This document shows, piece by piece, positions 22,343-33,555 of a DNA stretch of 64,000 nt. The number at the start of each line of letters is the position of its first letter. The stretch's first letter is position 1. Below the pieces are notes generated by a model that did not search any database, had not been told where the DNA came from, and was given only the letters and a program-made list of their open reading frames with translations. Position numbers and translations under genes: made by a program. This DNA is from Anaeramoeba flamelloides (taxonomy: Eukaryota; Metamonada; Anaeramoebidae): assembly GCA_027625915.1 (NCBI GenBank), contig JANTQA010000036.1:2475501-2539500 (forward strand), read 5' to 3'.

Positions 22343-23132
22343 AATGGTTTATATAGATATATTATGTTTTGTTAAAATTAGAATTAACATAAAAAAAAAA
22401 ATTAATAAAAATAAAAATAAATTGAATCAAAATGAAAAAAATATAAATACCATTTATTATTTAGCATTTATTAATAATTTATAATTAAATAAAAAAAAAT
22501 TAACAATTTAAAATAGGAATTTACTTCCTTTTGACTTCCTGTTTTATTAAATTGGAAATTATACGAAATAAATCAGATATTTCATCCAAACTATTATCTT
22601 CAATTATAAAATCAAAGATTTTTCGATCGGCTGAAACCTTTTTTTGCCTCTGTTAAAAATTTTTTCTTAATGAATCCTAAAGCTCGTTTATTGTCGCCAT
22701 CTGAACGAAATCCTTTTAAAAAATTTGCTTAATTTATTTTTTTCTAATTTTCGGTAAAAGGATTGCTTCTGGCCAAGAAATAGAGTAATGGGTATTGTTT
22801 TTTAAACACTCCAAACCGCAAATTGATCTAAAAATCTCAATTGTTTCAACCAATCTATTTTTTATTTCTTATTTGCTTTGATTGCCGATTATAATCCGTA
22901 AGTGAGGCACAATAAATAATTAAATTCACATTATCAAATACGTTTAACCATTTCCCATTCATGATTGGCTTTGTCACATTAATGATATTTAATTTGATAC
23001 CATCGATTTTGATATTGAATTTCTCTACCCCAGAATCATATGAATTTTTACTAATTAAGACATCGTCTAGTGTTAATTCAAATTCTTCAGAAAAATATCG
23101 TTCATAATTATTGAAAAAGCTAATCATTATTT

Positions 23133-23170
<38 letters not shown>

Positions 23171-23804
23171 TATTTATAAATTAAATAAAGTAAAAATGTA
23201 TAAAAATCATTAAATTTAGTTTAATTTCAATAAAAAAGATTTTTTCAAAAGAAAGTCATAAAGAAAATTAATATAATTAACAATTTTTTTATTTTTTTTA
23301 AAAACTAAAAAATATATTGTTTTTAAAATTCAATAAAGAGATTGGAAAAAAATATTTTTCAATAAATTTATCTAATTTGGGTCATATTTTGGGTTTTTAA
23401 TTTTAAAAACAAAAAAAAGTTAATAAATAAAATATTAAGATTTTATCAAGTATCTAATAATATATCTACAATAGTAAACAGAAACATGCATTGTTATTAT
23501 AATAATGTATGCATTTTTTGTACTGATGGGTTTCTAATTTTTTTATAAGTATATTTCAGAAAATGTGTTCATATTTTATAAGTAATAAATTATCAATCAA
23601 ATGAATAAAATAAAAAATTGAAGAAATTAGTATTTTTCTTTATCCATACTTTATTCATCATAAAAAATCCCCCTGTATTTTTTTTAAATTCAATCATTCT
23701 TTTCTCTTTTTCAAAATATCTTTTAGAATTACTTGAATAGTTAAAACGGTATTTTTTTTTTTGCATTTTTAATCTTTCTTTCATTCTTGGTGTTTTTTTG
23801 ACCT

Positions 23805-24257
23805 TATTGGTTATTCAGTTATTAGAAAATTACATAAGGGTAAATACGATGTATCTATTTTTAAAGTTTTTTTGGTGTCTCTATTTTTATAAAAAGAAAC
23901 TACTTATGTAATAAGTCATAAAAGTTTTGATTAAAAAAAACTTCAATTAAGAACGAATAGTTTGAGTTGGTCTCATCAGATTTAATTAAAAAATAACTTT
24001 AACTGAAAATTTTTTCAATTTCATTTTTATTATTTTATTCGAAATCTATATTATACTCGGGCAAAGGTATTCTTAAATTAAATCTGATGAGACCAACTCA
24101 AACTATTCGTTCTTAATTGAAGTTTTTTTTAATCAAAACTTTTATGACTTATTACATAAGTAGTTTCTTTTTATAAAAATAGAGACACCAAAAAAACTAT
24201 AAAAATAGATACTTCATGTTTACATTTATGTAATTTTCTAATAACTACTAACCTATA
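23805..24257. repeat. near-perfect snapback element, family D
   Basis: Two arms of about 183 bp (23805-23987 and 24076-24257) are separated by 88 bp. The inner 130 bp of the arms, including GGTGTCTCTATTTTTATAAA, GTAATAAGTCATAAAAGTTT and AGTTTGAGTTGGTCTCATCA, pair without a mismatch that I can see; the outer 50 bp differ at several sites. Ends read TATTGGTTATTCAGTTATTA and the complement of TATAGGTTAGTAGTTATTAG. Non-coding. It lies in the large intron of the G-alpha relic. The near identity of the arms implies a young element or arm homogenisation. Confidence 0.85.
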
Positions 24258-24289
24258 AATCAAGAGAAAAAAATAATAAGAAGAAAAAT

Positions 24290-24855
24290 GATTCTAATTG
24301 TGTAAACAACTAAAATTCAAAATTTTCCACAGAGTTAAAACAGTCAAAAGAATCACAATAATACAATTTCATTCAAATTGGAAATAATTTTGATTTTTGA
24401 AAAATATGAAAATCATTTTTTCCATCTTTGAGTTTTTGTTATCATTTCATTTTTTGAATTACCGAACTTGTTTCGTTAGATCAATATTTTTTTCGGGTAG
24501 GTTTATATTATGTTAAAGTTGAGTTGTTTCAAATAGAAGAACTCAAATAAAATTAGTTGGTAGTATCTAACCATTTGATCGATCAATATTCGTATTTAAG
24601 AATTTTTACAAATTTAGCAAATAATTTTTTTGTTTTGCCCATCTCCAAATTTTTTAACAAACTGATTATTTATTAATATTGATAATTATTTATTTTTTAT
24701 TTTGTGATTATGCTGATTTCTAAACAATTGCTAACATTTCAATTGACGTCTGGTTATAGTTTGGTATTTCTTCCAGAATTGATTAAATAAGTTTTTTTTT
24801 TCAAAAATTGAATTTTGGTGTGTTAATAATTTTGACTTTAAGTTTAGTTTCTTCT
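24290..24855 (-). repeat. dispersed repeat family K, copy 2 (inverted)
   Basis: Read on the minus strand it matches 2985-3545 block by block: AACACACCAAAATTCAATTT, TTTGGAGATGGGCAAAACAA, ATTATTTGCTAAATTTGTAA, TTGATCGATCAAATGG, GAGTTCTTCTATTTGAAA, AATTCAAAAAATGAAATGAT and ATTATTTCCAATTTGAATGA. Divergence is scattered with small indels. It starts about 30 bp after the snapback element, again edge to edge with another repeat. Confidence 0.7.
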
Positions 24856-25734
24856 AAAAATCAATTTTTATTTAAAAAAACTTTAAAAATAGAAACAACA
24901 TATATATACTTTTGGAGTTTTCTTGTTAAAGGTTATTTGGTTTTTTTATTTGTATTTTGATCATAAATTATACATTTAAAAATCAAAACAATTAAAAATT
25001 TGTTTCCTGACAATAAAAAAAAATAAATGATAAATAGTGTATTTTTTGTGATTGAATTTAAAAAAAAAAAATAATTCATTTTTTTTTTTTTTTACTTCTT
25101 CACTAGGGATTTAGAGTTTTTATTAGAGAAACACACCAAGATTTTAAATTATTAAATCTAAAGTCTTAATTATTAAACTTAAAACTTTCTTAAACTTTTA
25201 TTTAAAAATATTTTTAAAAAATTATAGAATAGTATTTTCAATGGTTAAAAAAATATCAGGATTGTTTTAAATTTTTGAGATTAATGTATGTAAAAATTGG
25301 TAAATCCTTCCTAAAAAGAAGTGTATAATAAGATTGTTTTTTTTTTTTAAATTAATTTTCAAGTTGGTTTAAAAATGAATTTAATTATCATTTATAAAAT
25401 TTAGATTGATTTTTCTTTTTTAATTGTTTTGTTAATTTAGCAATTTTATGATTAAATTTTTTTTTTTTTTTTTGTAAAGAATTTTACAAGGACACACATA
25501 CGCACACGAGAGCATTAGTTAATTTCTGAATTTAAAGTGGGAAAAAAATAATAGATTGTTAAGGTAATTTATAATGAGATCTTAAAGTTTTGATCAAGAT
25601 TGAACAATTTTTATCTATTTATTGAAAATTTTAATGTTTAAAATCTTAATAAATGAAATAATTTAATTTTGTTTTATTTCTAATCTTCTAATATTTAAAC
25701 TCAAATTAAATTACATAGAGAGACAAAAATACCA

Positions 25735-25800
25735 TTGAAATCTTTATATTTTCTGAAATCTTTATATTTTCTGAAATCTTTATATTTTGAGAAATCATCA
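25735..25800. repeat. short tandem repeat, 18-bp unit, three copies
   Basis: GAAATCTTTATATTTTCT is repeated twice and a third copy ends in TATTTTGAGAAATC, which then pairs with the following TTTCTCAAAACATAAATA to form a small hairpin. Non-coding, within the large intron of the G-alpha relic. Confidence 0.75.
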
Positions 25801-28800
25801 TATTTCTCAAAACATAAATATTTTAGAAAAAGAAATATTATTTTGGATTTTTTAAATTTGGGATGTTGTATCCAAATGTTTTTATGAGTAAAATTAAATT
25901 GAAAAACAGTATATTAATTATTAAACTCTCTTATTTATGAAACTTTCCATGAGAAATTAGACAATGTTCAATTCACGATCTTTTTTTCCAAAATATTCAA
26001 TTTTTTTTAAATGATAAATTTTAAGGAAATTAATTTCAAATCAAAAATAATTACAAATAAATATTATTATTATTTGAAAAATTTAAAAGAGTTTATTGTT
26101 TTGATGTTTATTATTCAATTGTTAAATATTTTCTGGAAAAATTCAACATTAAAAAATTATAGAATATTTTTAAATTCAACTTATTTCAAATGAAAAATAG
26201 TTTTGGATATTTTATTAAAAAGTTTAAAATCACACTTTTTTTCACTTGTTTTCCAAATAATATTTGTTTCATTAATCCCACAATCTACTAAAACGTTTTC
26301 AATTAAATTTACTTTTTGAATTATTTCATGGATTTATAGAAATGAGGTGGAAAAGAATTCTCAAATTATTTGGAATTTATCAGTATTTTTGTAATAATAA
26401 TCGATCAAAAAAATGTTAAATTGATTAAAATAGCAAAACAAATTTTCATTTTTCAGGGAATGTGGGTTTTTTTAATTTGAAAAAAAGCTAAAAAAGTGTA
26501 AAAGGATTCGAAAACTTATCGAATGTCATTTTTAAAAAATATGAGAAAAAAGTTTTCAAAAGTATCAGAAAAATAGATGACAAATCTTCAATTGACCTAT
26601 TTTAAAAATTTTATTCCAATAAAGTTTTACAAAAATCTTGTGAATATGTGTTGAAAATAGATCTCTTGAAACTTGTCATTTGTTTGTATAGATAGTTTTA
26701 AATGTTTTTTTTAATATTCATACTTTTTTGAAATGACTAGAATCGTGATTTTTACTTTTGGTTATCTTAATTGTTGTTAATCATTGTTAAATTCAAATAA
26801 ATGTTTGAAAATTTGTGCTTCATTTTTCATTTTTTACCTTAAGCTTTTGAAAAAGAACTTTATTGATTTAATGTTTAGAAACTTTAAAATTAGTTGTACT
26901 TTGAAATATTCTTTATCGAAAACTGTTTTAAAAGTAGAGGTTATCTGATTTACAAAAATAGAAATTGAACCAAAAAATTTTTTTTGGATTTATTGGTATT
27001 GTTATTGTTAAAATTGTATTTTTTTGTTGTTGTTTTGATTTTATTCGGCTTGGTTTATTTGTGGAAAACAATGTCGAATTATTTTGAAATAAAAATTATT
27101 TTGTTTCAAATAAAATGCTATATTTGAGTTACACAAGTTTTTTTATTCATTCAATTTGAAGATCAAAAAATCTTGTAATTTTTTAGAAAGGCATTGTGGA
27201 AAAATTATTGGAAAAAAAATAAAAAGAAATTTCAGGCATTTTATTGGTGGTTGTGATGAATTTTAAACAGAATTTAATTGAAACTCTTTGACTTGAAGTG
27301 AATTTTTAAGTTAATTTAAAGGGAATGTTGGAAAATAAGGAGAAGCAAAGAAAGAAAGCTGAAAAAATAAAAAAAACTAAAAGAATTTACTATTTAATGA
27401 CATTCCTGTGATGGTGATTTAAACATTGTTTTTGTGCACTTGGATCTTTCCAGATGATTTTCAAGTTTTTGTAAATTTTTGAATAGTTTGTTAGATCGTA
27501 AGTAGTTAAAGATTTTAAATAATTCGAAGATTTCTTTTTTGTTTATTTTTTGGGATTGTTGTTTGTTGATATTTTGAAGTTAAGGAAAAGGAAAAAAAAA
27601 AAGAAAAAAAACAAAATTTAAATGGTAAACAAGAAGTTTTTGAATTGATCAAAAAGCTTTTCAAAAAATAAAAAAAAAGAAAGAAAGAAAGAAGAAGAAA
27701 GAAGAAGGGTTGGGATCGAAAAGAAAAAATTGTTAAAAAAAAAACAAAAAAAAATTGCCAAAGAAGTGTTGTTGATTAAAGGAAATTTATAATTACTTTG
27801 GTATTTTCATTAATTGACTCGGGGTCTAGTGAACGGATTGTTGAAATAATTGGACCAAGAAAGTTTGTAATTACTTTTGGTTTTAGTTGTTCAATTTTTG
27901 ATTGGCTGTATTTCTTTGTACGTTTGAGTGTATTAAGCAACACACCTGAAGAAATATTTTCATTTCCAAAAACAAGAATGGAAAACTCTTTGGATCTTTG
28001 TATTCGATCTTTGATCAGCATCTTATCAATTTTTTCACTTCTTCTTCTTTTCAATTTGCTTATTTTTTGGAGTTAATCTCACTTCTTTTGAATTTTGTGT
28101 TGTGCCTTTGTTTCCCATTATTTAATTTTTCCAAATTGTACTGAACAACTGAAAGATTTGGGTTTGATTAAAATAAAAAGTTTGTGAAGGTTTGTCTTTG
28201 AAGAGGGTTGGTTTCTTTTTAAATTTGTTTTTTGATACAAGAAAGAAATAAAAAAAAAGTAACAAGTGAAAAAAAGAAAAAATAAGTTTCTAAAATGAAA
28301 AATTATTTCACTTTTATGATCTAAAAATTATTTCTTAGGATTCAAAATGTGAGTACCAATTCTTGTATTGGTAATAGTTGTTTTTACTTTATTGCATTTT
28401 TCTTTTAACATATTTTGAGAAAAAGATTTTATTTGGATTTGTCATTAACCCATTCCAAAAAATAAAATTCAAACTTAGATAAAGTAAAACTTTAATTCAC
28501 AGCTCATCTTTTTAATAAAGTTTGTTCATAGTACAACCAACACCACATAACTTAAGAATCTTGAAGCTATTATATTTCTTGTTTTTAGTATTACAACATT
28601 TTTAAAAGATCATCGTCAAGAAAAAAAGGTGTTATTTCAGATAAAACGTTTTAATTAGACGTAACAACGAATTTTTCTGATAATTCAACTTTGAGAGATT
28701 TACTTACATAGATAACAATTAAAAGTTTTGAAAGCACTCTATTAATCTAAAAAAACTAAAATAAGGAAAAAAAATAACTGAATGAAGAATATTCGGTGAA

Positions 28801-28869
28801 AAGTTTTTTTCAGAGGTTGATTCGAATTGAATAAAATAATAAAATTTTAACTTTATTCTTTTAAATCCT

Positions 28870-29020
28870 GTAAAAACAAAAGTAAAAACCTAACTAGAGT
28901 GTACTAGTTTTTCCAGGATTCAAAAGATCAGAGTAAAAATCTGAGATTTTTATCTACCCGTTTAAATACTGGTAAATCCTACGAAAGTACCTTGAAACTG
29001 TAGAGTGCCGTAGAGTGCCT
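28870..29020. repeat. family J hairpin repeat, copy 2
   Basis: Shares with 7890-8115 the order GAGTGTACTAG, TTTTTCCAGGATTCAAAAGA, a hairpin around AGAGTAAAAATCTGAGATTT, CTGGTAAATCCTACGAAAGT and then GTAGAGTGCC, which here occurs twice. The GC-richer words make it stand out from its surroundings. The family E element begins about 28 bp after it. Confidence 0.55.
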
Positions 29021-29047
29021 CGGCTTTTTTTAATTTCAGAAATAAAT

Positions 29048-29637
29048 AAGCTATTTCCAAGAAAGTGGGGCAAATTTCTTTTAAAATATCTCTCTTAAAA
29101 ACAATCTTCAAAAAAGTATTTAAATATTCAAAATTATTAACTACCATTTATTGATTCTTAGTAATAATTCAATTTGTTTCTTAGTATTATATTACCTATA
29201 TAAAAGATATTAAATTTTCTGATCTTAATTTTATCTGATATTTTTTAGTGGTGAAAATTGGTTTTTATTATTTTCTTTTTGATTGACAAAATTGTTATCA
29301 TAACTTTGTTAATCTCAAAAAAATGTTAAATAGAATATAAAATATATAACTGTATTTAATTGTTTAAAAAATCAATAGTACCCTTTCCATATTTCCAATT
29401 TTTTTATTAAACTTGGTTGTAAATTGTTTTCACCAAAAAAAGTGTTATTTTTTTTTATTATTTTTAGAAATATTTCAATATACATTTATTGAAATAAATA
29501 CATAAGCCATTGAATTAATCAACATTTATATTAAAATTAATTTTGCATTATTAATTAATGAATACTTTTACTAACAAAGATGATTTATTAGGAAATAATA
29601 AATAAATAAAAAAGCCCCGCTTTTTTGGAAATACCTT
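29048..29637 (+). repeat. MITE-like element, family E, copy 2
   Basis: A 590-bp element with ends AAGCTATTTCCAAGAAAGTG and the complement of AAGGTATTTCCAAAAAAGCG. It aligns along its length with 10186-10803 in the same orientation (ACCATTTATTGATTCTTAGT, AATTTTATCTGATATTTTTT, TTAATTGTTTAAAAAATC). Non-coding. The two copies differ by many substitutions and small indels, so they are old. Confidence 0.75.
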
Positions 29638-30525
29638 TGAACATTTTTGAAATTTTCTTTTAATTTCTAAAATTAAAAAAAACCTAACTGCAATTTTCGA
29701 AGATTGGAGAGAAATAGTTTGTATTTTTTGATTTTACTCAATTCTTATAAATTCTGGAAAAGTTAACAGTTTTATTTTTTTTTTTAAATAAAATCAAAAT
29801 TTTTTAAATTTTCTTTTAATTTCTCAAATTAAAAAAACAAACACAAAAAAAAATCAAAAAATTATTTTTTGAATTTAAAACAAAAAATAATTTTTTAATA
29901 TTCAAAATGATTGATTCCCTATTTGCAAGATATTTTTTTAAATATAAAATACTTTTTGAAAGATAATAAAATAGTGTTAAACTGTGAAGAAAAAATTTTT
30001 CAATCTTTTTTCGTTCAAATTTGAAAAAAATATCAATCGAAAATTTGATTTTTCAGCTTAAATTGTTAAATATCTGAAAAAATAATTCTTGATCCAAGAC
30101 TTTTTATTAAAAAAATAGTGTTTATTATAACTGGAATTATTAAAAAGTAAAGAATTAGTAAAATGCTTAATTTTTCTAAAATTTTTTTTTCAGTTTTGTG
30201 CTAGGAAGTATAATTTCACTTTCTAAATGTAGTACTTGAATAGTTTTTAATGCTATTCTTTTTTTAGAGAGAAAATTATTATAGTAGAAATATTATTCAA
30301 TTTGTTGAGAATTATTTTTATTTTTTTTTAATTTGATCGAATTGTTTTCTTTCAGAATAGTTTTTGAATTTACTATTTCTTGAAAAATAAATTGAACAAA
30401 AATTTCATGTAGTTTTTCTCAAAAAAAGTTTAAAATATCTCTTGAATTATACACTATTTATGAAATTAAATTATTTGATTATTCTATTTTAAGATTTTAT
30501 ATTGGGACTTCCTAGGATTCTTTTT

Positions 30526-30559
<34 letters not shown>

Positions 30560-31867
30560 CTAAATGTGGAAGAACTATTTTATTCTTTTCTTTCTCAATT
30601 AACAATATTTTAGATTTAAATTCTTCCATATATCTTTATGGAAACAATTAGTAAAACTAATATTTTTTTTCAATTTAAATTTCCAAACTTACAGGTTCAA
30701 ATTATGTATGTTCAAAATCCCAATCTAGTAAATATGTATAACGTATTATAAATTATTTTTTTTCTATCACTATTAAAATCTTTAAATTAAATCAACGTTT
30801 TAAATTGTAATTTGAAGAAATCTTTTTGTAATAATTATTATTAATTTTTTGAAACATTAGTCGTTATTTTATCAACAGGTTTAAATTATTTCTCCAGGTA
30901 TAATCTGTATCTATATATAGATATAGATATAATTCTTTTAAAATATTAAATGAATTTGGATATAAATTAATTTACTAAAAAATGTATCACTGTTTTTCAT
31001 TTTGAAATAAAATTAAAATATCAAAAACGAAACTTAATTTAGGATATATATTTTTTCAAAAATCTCATTTCAGAAAGCTTGAAAAATATAATTTGCTCCG
31101 GAAAATTCTTTTGGTTCATTTTTTAAACTAAAATTGGTATTGAATTAAAAACAAAAAAAAAAATAAATTTCATTTAAAAATTTTGAACAATTTTAAATAT
31201 TTAATCTTTTTTCTGAATTTAGTTTTTTCAACTGAAAATGATTATCCTTGAAAAAAATTATTTTCTAAAAATGTTAATATAACATTGTACTTTAAATTAT
31301 TTCTCAGATAATTTTATTTCTACATTCCTAGGAAAATTAAATAATTCTTGTTTTTTTCACTTTTTTTAATTTCAAATTTCTTAAAGAAATTTCTAAATTA
31401 ATGCTATTTTTAAATTTTAAATTAATTTTTTAATAATTTTCATTATATAGACTCTGATAAAATTATTTTCCTAAAAATATGAATTTTTTTTCAAAATATT
31501 TCAATTACTATTTTTATTTAAAATTCTCTAATTGTAAATAAGTTTACAAAATTATAATGAATCTTAGTAATAATCAAATTGATATTTATTGTGTTTTTAA
31601 TTATAGCTATAAATATCTTAATAAAACCTTCCTAGAAAACCTTCCTAGAAAAAAATGAGAAATTTTTTTCTTTTTTATTTTTGGAAAACAATTATCTAAA
31701 TTCAATAAAAAAAGTTGATATGATAAGAATCCAAACATTTTTTTAAACAAAATAATATTATTATATTTGTCAATTCTATTAGATAATCTATTAAGAAAAA
31801 ATTCCTTGCGAAATAAACAAAATCATGATTACAAAAAAATTACCTAATATTGTTATAATAAAAAAAA

Positions 31868-32316
31868 TACAGCCGTTCCAAGGCTACCATAAAAATTTAA
31901 AGAAAACACAATTGATTTTTCTATTCTTATTTTCCATTTTCAAAAAATTCTGAAATAAGAGTTATTATTCCAAAAAAAATTTTAATAAATCAGCTATTAA
32001 TCAAATTTTGAAACACCAAAAAAAAAATTCAAGATCACATGAAACTTAAAAATTATCGGTCCAAAACAGCTGAAAAAAATGATCAATATTTACTGATCTT
32101 TAAAAATTTACCTTTTTTGAACAAAATTTTTAGGTTCTTCAAAAATCTTCGTAATTTTTTTTTGGATTTACCAACAATTTGAAGAATAGCTCATTTATTA
32201 AAAAATTTTTTTTGAATAATAACTCGTATTTCAGAATTATTGGAAAATGGAAAATAAGAATATAAAAATCAATTGGGTTTTATTTAAAATTTTATGGTAA
32301 TTTTGGAACGGCTGTA
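31868..32316. repeat. Tc1/mariner-like MITE with TACAGCCGTTCC ends, family C
   Basis: A 449-bp element whose ends are TACAGCCGTTCCAAGGCTAC and the complement of TACAGCCGTTCCAAAATTAC. The arms pair for about 110 bp (CAATTGATTTTT, ATTCTTATTTTCCATTTTC, TTCTGAAATA). TA at the boundary and an ACAG start are usual for Tc1/mariner relatives. The centre is non-coding. Part of the end sequence (TTTTGGAACG) also occurs at 46579-46588, perhaps a remnant of another copy. Confidence 0.7.
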
Positions 32317-32734
32317 AATAGGAACAAAAAAAAATTTAAATTTAAAAAATAAATCAAGAAAAAATATTGATAAATAACTCTACAATTAAAAGTTTTATAA
32401 ATCATTTTAAATTTTTTTTTTTTTTTTATTGAACTTATTTTTCTAATTCTTTAAATATTTTTAACAATTATAAAGATTCGAAATAAATATAAATATTTAG
32501 TATTTTGTAAGAAAATATAAATCATTAATTTTGTAAACTTGAAGTGTCCAAAAACAATTTATATAAAAAATGATAATCTCAGAAAAAATGGATGGTTTTG
32601 GGAAAAAAAATATTTATAAATAAAATCTCCTCCTGAATGTTGGTATTTGTGATTTTATTACTTCTTTATGTAATATCAAAATTTGGTATAGCCAATCTCA
32701 ATTTCAAGGAATTACTATCATACAAAAGTTAAAC

Positions 32735-32888
32735 ATAACAAAATCTCAAATTAAGGCTTAACAATCGGAGTTTTTTTTTTGCACAAATTATTTTACTAGA
32801 ATCAAAAAAATGTGTACCCTAACCTAAATTTTTTTTCTAACTTTTATTTTGATTGAAATTTTGTGCCGTAAAGTACCACTGGCTGTAA
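32735..32888. repeat. decayed Tc1/mariner-like MITE, family B, copy 3
   Basis: The right end reads GTGCCGTAAAGTACCACTGG followed by CTGTA, close to the family B end, and the body has ATCTCAAATTAAGGCTTA and GCACAAATTATTTTACTAGA as in the other copies. The left end has decayed and its exact boundary is uncertain. Confidence 0.5.
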
Positions 32889-33555
32889 TATCCAATGTGT
32901 TTATGAAAAACTTTATTATGAATTGAAAGAGATGTTATTCCAGCCTCTGTTATATTATTACTAATACAAAGGATATAATTAATTTGGTCTTTTTTATTTG
33001 AAAAGTCACGCTAATCAATGAACCAGAACATTTATCATTGAAAAATTTAAACCAAAAAAAAATAATTGTTTAAAGGAATTTTTGTCTTTTTTTTTTTTGT
33101 AAAAAATAAAATCAAAAAACACCAAAATAAATATAAAAATTATTTATTTTTCTTTTTTTAAAAAAAAGTTAATAATTTAAAAAAAATAAAAATACAAATA
33201 AATTTCTATTTGTAAATTCTCAATTATTATTCCAAATATTTAAAAAAAAAATTGGTTCTATTTCCATTTTAATAAATTTATAAAATCAATTTTAAAAATA
33301 TTTCATTTCAAAAAAGATTCTGAAAATAAACTTTTTTCGAATGTACCTGTACATTTAAAAGAACAAAAACGTTTATTCGAAAATCGAGTTAAAAAAAAAT
33401 GAAAAAATGGCAATAGAACTAGTAACTTGAAAATATTTTTTTTAAATTTATCAGGGTTTTGAAAAATTTTTTTTTAATATAGTTTTTTAATTTTTTTGAT
33501 GATCTTTATTTTTGATTGAAATTATTTTTTGTTGATGATATTTTTAATTGAGAAT

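Larger units (their letters stand above)
19532..22520. other. gene-free stretch between transporter and G-alpha relic
   Basis: No protein-like frame was found on either strand. It contains an element with C8/G7 ends (20521-20857), a pair of compact hairpins (21106-21190), and a family F element (21659-22342) that itself contains a 113-bp hairpin element (21906-22018). The first few hundred bases upstream of the transporter ATG (19532-20500) are AT-rich and show no recognisable promoter motif. Confidence 0.6.
22521..28118 (-). pseudogene. decayed heterotrimeric G-protein alpha subunit gene
   Basis: Three exon-like blocks on the minus strand align in order with a G-alpha protein. Block 1 (28118-27797) begins MGNKGTTQNSKE, a myristoylation-type start, changes frame once in a GAAGAAG run near 28045, and continues KIDKMLIKD...KEFSILVFGNENISSG...KPKVITNFLGPIISTIRSL. 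Block 2 (27533-27391) reads IYKNLKIIWKDPSAQKQCLN, the helical domain. Block 3 starts at 23119 with YFFNNYERYF, then DDVLISKN, KWLNVFDNVNLIIYCASLTDYN, and after several frame changes mostly in A-runs ends DEISDLFRIISNLIKQ, with TAA at 22521-22523. Phases at the GTAATT/AAG and GTAAAT/TTAG splice sites still fit; introns are 263 and 4,271 bp. Every nucleotide-binding motif is lost: GNENISSG for GAGESGKS, DSG for the TTG of switch I, NVTKP for DVGGQ, ARSN for NKxD. About four frame breaks and one stop make a functional product unlikely. A few breaks in A-runs could be assembly errors, but the motif losses could not. Confidence 0.8.
28119..33555. other. gene-free 5.4-kb stretch with four repeats
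   Basis: No protein-like frame on either strand. It holds a family J copy (28870-29020), a family E copy (29048-29637), a TACAGCCGTTCC-ended element (31868-32316) and a decayed family B copy (32735-32888). A run of about 30 T lies at 30531-30560. The blocks 29640-31860 and 32890-33550 show only homopolymer-rich AT sequence. Confidence 0.6.

Noticed and set aside
28962-29147. Minus-strand 61-codon frame
   Set aside because: It spans the boundary of family J and family E repeats, so it is a by-product of repeat sequence.
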